A DNA stretch of 64,000 nt from assembly GCA_949130495.1 (NCBI GenBank), contig OX422221.1:480293159-480357158 (forward strand). The letters are read 5' to 3'. Position numbers and translations under genes: made by a program. This document shows, one piece after another, positions 55,591 through 64,000 of this stretch; the stretch's first letter is position 1, and every line of letters begins with the position of its first letter. The stretch is from Sambucus nigra (taxonomy: Eukaryota > Streptophyta > Magnoliopsida > Dipsacales > Adoxaceae). The notes below the pieces were generated by a model. That model did no database searches and was not told where the DNA came from. It worked only from the letters and a program-made list of their open reading frames with translations.

Positions 55591-58500
55591 TTCGACACAA
55601 GAATTCTTTCCTTCTTATTAGAAGAGATGAAGATCATCATCATATGCTAAATTTTCTCTATCTTTACTTATAATCAAATATATGTTGTATATACATCTTT
55701 TGATTTAGTCATGATTTTTATGTTTATAGACATAAATTAGTTGTCCAATTTTTATTTACGAAATCTGCAAAATATTACAAATCACGATTTCATATTCATA
55801 AATTATTGGATCGATGTTTATTTCCAAATATGCATAATCGTAAATTTCATACTCACCAAATTCGTTAAAGATTTATATGTAGACACGTTTATATACACCA
55901 TATTTTTATGAGAACATGAGATATTTTGATTATATTAAATTAACAGCAGAGCATTCTCTCTCATCGTAAACATTTCAGCACAAATATAGATTTGATTATT
56001 ATACATCCTCTATCAGATATCGATTTGTAGCGATTCATTACAAAATATATCATCTAATCTGGAAATTGAATTATCAAACTAAATACATAGATGGGGGAAG
56101 ATAAATCGGTGCAGAAGTCCAAACGTCTCTTAAACCAATATGGTTCTGGAGAATCCAATCTACCCAGCCAAATAAAACTCTCATGAAATCTCAACATATT
56201 CTTGTAGCAGAACGACCACACCAACTGGCACAATCACCGACCTCTTCTTTGACCACGCAAATCAGCGATCTCGAGAACTCTTTTCGTTTAGTCGATCACC
56301 AATGGAATTTCTGTCATTGAAAATGATTATTAGCAATTACAAGTTTCCCATGGCTGGTGATGAAGAGAACATTGGGCGGTGGTGATATATACAGGCTCAA
56401 CAAATAAATCAATTGACCTCTATGAAAAAACCATCATCACACAGGTCGAAGAAGAAGATTATGGTATTCGGATTGTTGTTGGCGTCTCACTCGTTGGAAA
56501 AATCAATCCTTGATCAGCAACATCGCCAAGTCCAAGGAATTTACCCAAATTACAGTGATATGGTACTCCATTATTCCGAGTTGGTCGGTACAACATTTCG
56601 GATCATCTACGTAGGTCGACAATCATACTCGACCAATTACTATTAGTTCACCGGACCATTTTCATTGTTCATCATATCTTAAATAACAATCCTAGTCGGG
56701 ATGATATGTTGGTCAACATAAATTTTATAGCTCGGTAGTTACTGGTCGGCGTTCCGTTAAATTAAGATCCAAGCACATTTGTATATGTTTTTATTGATCA
56801 GAGGGGTTGTACTGCAATACCCCCACCATCTGTAGTTGGTCGGTGTTATATTGGTCGAGGAAGTTAATAATTAGTTGGAGGCATGTATTACACTGATGGA
56901 GGTATTCTCGACCTCTTATAGCTGGTCGATAGTTTCTCAATTTTTGCTAGTCGGTGACTACCCATGGCTGGTCGGTAGGACTCATATGAACTCTGTTCGG
57001 CGGTCACTTACACAACTCGACAGTCGACGACATGTATAGAATCATAACGAAGGCTTCCCGACCTTCCAACACTGACTTATTATTGGTCGACGATAACCAC
57101 TGTTCGACGGAATTTGATATCTATTCATGAAAAATGCTTGAATGGGGAAGTGAAGTTTTGTTTAACTAGATTATTGATTTTGACAAAGTCAAAATCACCA
57201 CCACGGTGTTAAAAGACAAATTCACCCCTTACTATTTGTTAACTCACCCTCCTCTAATAAAATAAATTTTTAAAGCTAAATAAAATATACTCCAAAGATT
57301 TATTTTAGAATAAATTTTCTGAACCAATTTTTATTTGGTCTTTTGCTTAAAATTAAAATGCCTAGAATTTTTTATCAAAATTTGCTCATATTGACATACG
57401 GCATAACATACTATTTTATGTTTTGATATTTTTATTGCCCGAGAAAATACATATCATACATTGATTGGATGACTAAATTCTTCTCATGATTTTTTCATTT
57501 AGCTTCCACAAATGCTCGAGCAACTTATTAAATTCCACAGGTACAAGATTCAGTGCCGACGAATGTTCGGAAATAATCTTAAACTTCTGGAAAATATTAC
57601 CATTGATCGGCATTATGAAATTTTACCTCAACGAGGCACTATTGATTTTATTATTGCTCTCATCTATGCTCAAACACGAATCATTCTCTATATCCATTCT
57701 ATATTCATCTCAAAAGGGAGCTCGGTAAAATATTTATTGTTATATATATTCAATCCCAAAGAGATCTGCAACATTATATTTCACCCCCAACAGAAAGTTG
57801 GTATGGGTAATTCTTATTTATATTAAGGCCCGACAAAGTACTCGGCCATATTCTTATGATCTGGAAAATATTATCCTTGTTCGGCATTATGCAATTTTTC
57901 CTCGACAGATCAGCCAGACACTTTATTATTATTCTGAATCATTCTTTATATCCATTCATATGCATATTCTATATTCATCTCAGCATGGAGCTCGGCAAAA
58001 TATTTATTATTATATATTCAGCTCCAAGGACATCTGCATCAATTATGATATTATCTCCAACGGACAGTTGGTCAGAAAAACTCTTCTCTCTCTATATATT
58101 CAGCAACCACCAACTGAAGGTTGGTCGACATATCAGTAACCACCAACTAAAAGTTTATCGGCATCAACAACCACCAACTAAGGTTGGTCAGCATATCAAC
58201 AACCACCAACTAAGGTTGGTCGGCATTAATAAACTTAACCAATAATGTTGGCATAACAATCATATAAGTCAAAGACTATTTGAGCACGGGTGACCTCACG
58301 AGGCATCCCAAACAAGGAAAGAAGATGGGACCTCATAGGGCATCCACTATCTAGGCACAAAGGTAATTGTGAAAAGATTACTATAACTAAGAAGAATCAT
58401 GGGATCAAAATCCTTCCATTACTTAGGCACTTATGGGTGACAAGTCACTACGACTAAACAACAAGTGGGGTAAGCTCCATTGTCTAGGCAATTAAAACAA

Positions 58501-59902
58501 ACAGAAATTGACAAATTGTCAATTCACATACAGAGATTAACGAAAGATAAATTTCATGATTATATATTATTATTTGAATAATAACCTGGAAATCTATTAT
58601 TCTCTAAGAATGCAGGATCAATCGATGCCTTCACTCTTATTATCTGGATTTTTTATTAAGCCCGACAGATGGTCGACACTCTTATTATTTATCTGGATTT
58701 CTCAGAGCTTCTATATGGATTTCTCACTAGCATGGATATTCGATGTAAATTATATATTATACTCAATCAGGTTTATTATTGGATCATTCTATCAAGTCCT
58801 GGAAAATGCTCGGGCGTCATCATTATTATTCAGTCTCCTAAGCCCAACTAGGGGCTCCACATGCGCTAATCAATGGAAAATACCATAATCAGATTCCTAA
58901 TTGGAATATATCACATTCTTAATCGTAATTCCAACATATTTTTAATTGGACCATATGTTACAAGAAGTTTTACTCAACCAAAATTACTTGGTCGACAAAT
59001 TAATTTTATGGTCACATCAGGACAGTATGAAAATGCAAACATGCAAAGTTCTTGGGAAAGTCATTTCAGGGGAACATTTCGTCGGCCTTATCTTTTCTAG
59101 CAAGAGCAACGTACTTCAAGGCCAAGAAAGCATTCAGAGTTCATATGCCACACTTGGGGGCTTTTACTACATAATTAATTGTTCATTCAGTGGAACATTC
59201 TCATTATGCAGTATCAGTCGAGCATCAGATTCAACACCAAATCATAACATAATAAGACATATCACTAACCAATAATCATCCAGGAGTTAGTTTTTCTGTT
59301 AAAGGTCAGGAGGCATATTCAGGAGTTATTATGCACACCTTATTGACGTTACATCTACAGCACCAGGATCTTTACTACTGCTGTCCCGACCTACACTGAA
59401 GAAGTTGTACTTATATGTAAATGTTTTAAAGGATGTTACTAGCTCGGCACTGATCAGATTGAAGAATTGGGTTCAAAACTAACATGCCACAATAATAAAT
59501 CACTCACAGGAGAACAGATAAAAAAAATCAAACATGGACAATCAACACTCAGTTGCTCGACATAGAAGGCAGTTGGTCGGCACATAAGGCAGTTAGTCGA
59601 CTAATCAACCAACCAACATACTTGAAGATTATGACAAGATACGAGCTACAAACTATGAAGTTACTGTATCCAGATTCTCAGGGGTGATACATAGCACACG
59701 TTCGCTTGACAAACAGAGTTCCTCAAAAGAAAGATTAGCTCTAAAGAAACCATCGATCGGTATGCATCATCTATCGTCCAGGACATATCCCATTTTATGT
59801 TAAACAAATCAAGAAGGCAAATAAAGAATCTCATTATACACGAGCACTGAGCAAGATTGCAGAATAAATACTCTATCCTTTCAGTAAACCATCAAGCATG
59901 GA
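55591..59902 (+). other. non-coding interior of LARD-like element
   Basis: No domain found. A ~40-codon frame from 56183 (MKSQHILVAERPHQLAQSPT) could be a Gag leftover. The motif TTGGTCGG and close variants recurs a dozen times between 56520 and 57120 and again near 58120-58230 and 59570-59610. A hairpin-forming tandem repeat is at 58105-58228. Confidence 0.6.
58105..58228. repeat. ~32 bp hairpin-forming tandem repeat, 4 copies
   Basis: Units start AACCACCAACT at 58105, 58139, 58169 and 58201. Three of them contain ACCAACTAAGGTTGGT (or a variant), whose ends are self-complementary. Confidence 0.88.
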
Positions 59903-59916
59903 GCATTGGGGGCTTC
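59903..59916 (+). other. polypurine tract of LARD-like element
   Basis: GAGCATTGGGGGCTTC immediately precedes the 3' LTR, a standard plus-strand polypurine tract. Confidence 0.75.
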
Positions 59917-60487
59917 TATTAACGTAAAAATTCTCCGTTTACATGGACCAATCAGAAAAGGACACCTGTCATCCTACATGGCAATATTCATACTAGCTCG
60001 GGACTCGAGTCGGCACCCGAGGAGAGTTGGTCGGCATAACAACCAACTCAAGGTAGAAAAACCATCCAGAAGATCAAAAGCCATTAGAATAAGACTCACC
60101 AATAGTCATGGAACCCTTGTTTCATTCATTGTATATATAGATACAATATATTGAAGACCAATAGTTACATTCGTTGTATATAGATGTAAATGCCTGAATG
60201 TATAAAGGCATTCCATCTCTTATACTCCCATCACTATAAATACATGCATTCCCTTAGCCAGAGGGATAATCTAGAAGAGACACGATACATGGGATACACA
60301 CAATCTGAACTAAGCAATTCTCTACACACCTCTCTCTCTACACCATATTACACGATTGTACACCCCTAGGAATAAAAGAACAGAGGACGTAGGCTTTATC
60401 CATAGCCGAACCACTTTAAAAACCTTTATTTCTTACATATTTGATATTCTTGTTTACCTTCATCTTCAATCTCATCCTCATCATCAG
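59917..60487 (+). repeat. 3' LTR of LARD-like element, truncated
   Basis: Starts TATTAACG where the 5' LTR has TGTTGACA, so the terminal TG is mutated here. Homology ends at AATCTCATCCTCAT; the last ~60 bp of the LTR are missing and gag sequence of the host element follows. Confidence 0.82.
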
Positions 60488-60941
60488 GGTTTAATTCATC
60501 AGAGAGTGAATTCGCCTTTTAAAGAAAAATTGAGATAGAGTCATCGCCTTGTTGACGGCGATGGAGTTGAAGATGGAGGTTAAGAATGCGTGTCTCAGAG
60601 GGAGAGGCAAGTGCTTTTGCAGGTGTTTTCCAGATTTCATGAGAGGTCTGTAAACCAACTATAAGGGATATCATGTCATTATACATGGATGAGATAAGCA
60701 GGCTGATGATGAGTTTGTGTTGCTATTTCTATAATGCAGCAACAGATTCATCGACAGGATATGTATAACTGTCGTAAAAAAACTGTAGTAAATTATGTCC
60801 ACTTAGGAACGGTTTAATTTGAGTTAACCAGTGTAGATAATTTTTGTCATTTAATCTGATATGGACATGGTGGGAGGAAAGACTCACGGCTAAGTTAGGA
60901 GAAGGAGAAGAGGGAGCACTGGTTGTGGAAGAGGTAGTCAT
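60488..60941 (-). pseudogene. copia Gag, N-terminal half
   Basis: ATG at 60941, 67 bp after the PBS: MTTSSTTSAPSSPSP, then VHIRLNDKNYLHWLTQIKPF, GHNLLQFFYDS, a stop at ~60729, and in the same region VGLQTSHEIWKTPAKAL, ETRILNLHLQLHRRQQGDDS and KANSLSDEL just before the nested element. This is the N-terminal domain of Ale-type copia Gag. It continues at 54937 beyond the insertion. Confidence 0.85.
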
Positions 60942-61007
60942 TGGAGAGGGAGAATGGGGAGAGTTGGAGAGAAAAAAAATAATGTGACAATATGTTTATA
61001 GTCTTGT

Positions 61008-61019
61008 GCTCTGATACCA
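61008..61019 (-). other. primer binding site of Ale-like element
   Basis: Minus strand TGGTATCAGAGC, initiator tRNA-Met type, adjoining the 5' LTR. Confidence 0.93.
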
Positions 61020-61020
61020 T

Positions 61021-61309
61021 AATAACTGAGAGTTAAATGGTATGAACAGATGACCATAATATTTGTATTTCTAGTCTTAACTGTACAGTGCATGCACGAT
61101 TCTATATATTGAGGTTCCTAGCTATGATAACTGTTATAGCAGTTATTGATGACCATGATATTATAACTGCTATAGAAGTTATATTCCCACGATTTCACAA
61201 CTGCTGGAGTAGTACTATTTATACGTGTGTGGCTGCTGAACATGGGAGGAACTGCTATGAGGTGTTGACTTAGATGGGTGGAATGATGTATGATGTGAGT
61301 TGGTTAACA
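61021..61309 (-). repeat. 5' LTR of Ale-like copia element
   Basis: Partner of 50962-51250. Ends GGTTAACA in plus orientation. Palindromic TAACTG sites are present but mutated differently from the other LTR. Confidence 0.92.
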
Positions 61310-64000
61310 GACCCAAGATTCTAGAAATGGATTCTCCATTCCAGTTTAGTTTCCAACAAACCATATATTATATGCATAAGCAATTGTAGTGCCTGTAAGA
61401 CTTCATCAATTTAGCACAAATATTCTTGATATTTAAACGCGAGAAAATGAAAACGAGATGAAATCTTGTGTAAAAGATAGCAGATGAAAACATTTGAAAT
61501 GATAGGAAATGAAAAAATAAAGGAAAAATATCTGTAAAATATTCGTATAGCATTTGCTATTTGTAAAATATCTAAATCAAATAATGGAATAATATCAAAA
61601 CTTAAAAATATTTGGAAAAGATAGAAAATGAAAAAATGGGGAAAATAAAAAAGAAAACCTAAAAAAATATTCTCCTAAAACATATTAGTATAAAAATGAG
61701 ATGAAATTTTACCATAGAACTTGTAATGCCTACGTATTGAAAATCCCTAAACGCGTAAACCTAAAAACCAATTAATAAGGAACAAATACACAAATACAAA
61801 GAAATATAAACATTAGCTAAAAATTAAAATCAAATAATTTGAACATTTTATCAAACACCTAATGTTCAACAAAGAAATATAAAGATTAGACACCCTTAAA
61901 ATTGAATTTAACCCTTCGGAACATTGTCGTTGTCCAAAACCATCCAAACCCTGAAAGTGAAACAAAAATTCAATGGATAGATGAAGATTATAAAGAACTT
62001 AAAGCATAGAAATTGCCCATGTCTCAACACTTTAAAACATTCAATCATTGAACATACAAATGCTTGAGACTTAAATTCAACTCAAAGTACCAATTTCTAA
62101 CAAAATATCGATATGTATAATGAAGCGATCATGATCAAAGTTCACAAAATCCATAAATATAACTTTTAAAGCATCACAAAAGGCAATTGTAGTTCAATAT
62201 CCAAAACCTTTTTCTTCAGTCAACGGGCTCCAAAGCCACTAATTTAAAACAAAAACATTTTTCGACAGTATTTCAAGAAGAGCTGGAGAAAAAGACAAAA
62301 AAAGGGGCCCACCTTAAACAACTTTTTATCGCTAATTTTTTAAAGAACCAATTTTTAAATGGGATCCCTTCTCATACCCTGGTTCATACATATCCATATT
62401 AATAGTCATAAGTTCAACCATTTTCTGCGTTTAAAAATTGTAACGAAGGGAACACACCTACAAACTTCATTTATATTTATGTATAAGTGAGACAAAAGTT
62501 TCAAATAAACAGACTTAGTCAAGATCTAACCACATGAATACATATTTTTTTTAAACTCAACATTACAACTACAAACTCATGTTTACCGTAGCCAGTGCTT
62601 CTCTTCAAAACTTTAACTGTCCTTAAACCATATAAAGTAGTCTTTGTTCAACAAATTTTCAAAGATAATGAATTCAAGATGACCAAATCAAATATATCAT
62701 GCAAAGCATTTATTAAACAAATTTAGACGATCAATAAATTACGAACGCAAATAGAACTCAGAGAACTTTAAAACATTTCAAACTTGAGTGGAACCCAAAT
62801 CACCATGAGTTTAAAACAAATAATAAAAACACAACAAACCCAAATATACATAGAAAATAGAGAACATATAAGGGTCAAGGAACCAGCATAGAAAAAAATC
62901 ATTATGTCGTATATTCAGGGATAAAGAGAGAGGGAGAGTGTTCAACCAATCACCCCAAATGAATACCCATTTCAGCAACCTGTCAAGACATCAAATAAGA
63001 AACAAAAAAAAAGTAAACACAAACCCTAAAAATCTATTTTAATATGAACAAAAAAATTCTAAAAGATAAGTGAACTCCTTACCTATTAACTTTCTGAGGT
63101 ACAGACAAGAAATTTGGCGTAACAGTGTAATAGGGTTAGTCAATATATAGAGTAATAAGAGAGCAAAGGTAATAGGGTTGACAATACCTTCTACAAAGAT
63201 ACCGATTTTTGGCTTCCCTAAATAACTTGCAAAAATAAAATGAAATAGAAACCGGTAGTGAGAAACATGATAGAGGAAAGGGACTACCAGTTCGTGAGAG
63301 AATGGTAGAGAGTTTACCTAAATCTTCAAACCCTAAATTTCCCCCAAAATGAATATGATCAATTAGAGTTAAAAAGAGAGATGAGAGAGAGTTGTTTGCT
63401 TATTTCAGTTGAGAATTGAGAGAGAGAGAATAGGTGTAATCTTTGCATGCATATTTGTGTGTAATGGGTCCTAAAAGATGAATGGAACGTATAATTTCCT
63501 ATTTTAACCTTGTTTTTGAATTTTGAATAAAAGGAAGAAAGGAAATCAAGTGGTAAAAAAGAGGGGGAAATAAAAAATAAAAGGGTAAAAGAGGAAAATG
63601 TAATATATAATGAGCGATGTGTGTGTATATATATTTGACATGTTACAAACTCATGTATATTAAGATAGAGACAACTATATATTAAGGTCAAGACAATCAT
63701 CACAATAAACGGTCCTGGAGATTGATAGCCTGCTAGTGATTTTTCACCCAGCGAGGACATAGTCGAAGGGATTGGGGTTACATATATAACGAGCGATGTG
63801 TGTGTATATATTTGACGTGTTACAAACTCATGTGTATTAAGGCACATACAATTATATACGGATATTATAAATGTGAATGTTTAGTAATAACTAATATAAA
63901 GTTATGAAAATAAGTTGTGCTGGTACAATTGAGAAATAATTAAGTAGAGAGGGAAGCTAATTAAGAAATCACAAAGAAATAATATACCATAGATAGGGTA
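61310..64000. other. AT-rich sequence, no gene seen
   Basis: No protein motif recognised. Near 63330-63350 the minus strand has TTTAGGGTTTGAAGATTTAG followed by GTAAAC, reminiscent of a plant 5' leader with a telo-box and splice donor, but no coding exon is identifiable. A direct repeat pair lies at 63611-63685 and 63789-63855. Confidence 0.55.
63611..63855. repeat. direct repeat pair of ~70 bp
   Basis: Both copies contain GAGCGATGTGTGTGTATATAT, then ATTTGAC, TGTTACAAACTCATGT and ATTAAG. Between them the minus strand reads SSLGEKSLAGYQSPGPF without stops. I treat this as a repeat, not a gene. Confidence 0.75.

Larger units (their letters stand above)
54938..60487 (+). mobile_element. non-autonomous LTR element (LARD-like) nested in gag
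   Basis: Direct repeats 54938-55569 and 59917-60487 bound a 4.3 kb interior with a primer-site-like sequence at its left end and a polypurine tract at its right. No gag or pol motif is found in any frame, so it fits a large retrotransposon derivative. It interrupts the gag of the Ale-like element in the opposite orientation. The right LTR is truncated and no target duplication is visible. Confidence 0.85.
50962..61309 (-). mobile_element. Ale/Retrofit-like Ty1/copia retrotransposon, split by a nested element
   Basis: Two 289 bp LTRs (50962-51250 and 61021-61309) enclose a minus-strand copia element of ~4.8 kb once the nested insertion (54938-60487) is removed. PBS, gag, protease, integrase, RT and RNase H are recognisable. 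Flanks are GACCT (50957-50961) and GACCC (61310-61314), a 4/5 duplication. Short LTRs and the motif set suggest the Ale/Retrofit lineage. Confidence 0.92.

Noticed and set aside
63300..63360. Telo-box-like AAACCCTAAA and a splice donor as a gene 5' end on the minus strand.
   Set aside because: No coding exon could be connected to it; the signal is too weak alone.
1..64000. tRNA, rRNA, or organellar insertions.
   Set aside because: No cloverleaf arms with a GTTCRANNC box in proper context and no rRNA-like blocks were noticed; TGGTATCAGAGC sites are primer sites, not tRNA genes.

Overview
This window is a plant nuclear DNA interval made almost entirely of decayed, nested LTR retrotransposons. 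I see no intact host gene, no RNA gene and no CRISPR array. The evidence for a plant is initiator-Met-type primer binding sites, Ty1/copia and Ty3/gypsy protein motifs of plant lineages, plant-type splice sites, and a fragment of a pleiotropic-drug-resistance (PDR/ABCG) transporter gene. A large-genome flowering plant, probably a eudicot, is likely, but I cannot name the species. Lineage names are from memory of motifs, not from a search.

Layout. (1) 1-4566, minus: 5' part of a Sirevirus-like copia element, cut by the window edge inside RT, with its 5' LTR at 3908-4566. (2) 6246-26665, plus: a second copia element with ~2.0 kb LTRs. Its 3' LTR is split by (3) 15592-26067, minus: a chromovirus-type (Tekay/Del-like) gypsy element with ~2.8 kb LTRs, flanked by TGTGT. 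(4) 29095-47533, plus: an 18.4 kb Tat/Ogre-like gypsy element with perfect CTATA target duplications, two successive RNase H domains, and an unusual ~6 kb 3' region. (5) 49841-50129, minus: two exons of a PDR transporter pseudogene. (6) 50962-61309, minus: an Ale/Retrofit-like copia element with 289 bp LTRs, whose gag is split by (7) 54938-60487, plus: a large LTR element with no recognisable protein. (8) 61310-64000: AT-rich, no gene seen.

The most interesting part is the 3' region of the Tat-like element. It holds two genes antisense to gag-pol. One (43992-41900) can be modelled as five exons separated by four 71-97 bp introns, all in the same phase, and encodes a degenerate plant mobile domain (PMD) protein. 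The other (41339-40054) has a single exon and encodes an uncharacterised protein. Each has its own TATA box 60-85 bp before its ATG. The PMD gene's core promoter resembles the element's own LTR promoter. This region is followed by 30 bp and 80 bp tandem repeats before the 3' LTR.

All retroelement coding regions carry stop codons or frameshifts, so none looks autonomous now. Rough by-eye LTR comparisons give several percent divergence, so these are not very recent insertions.
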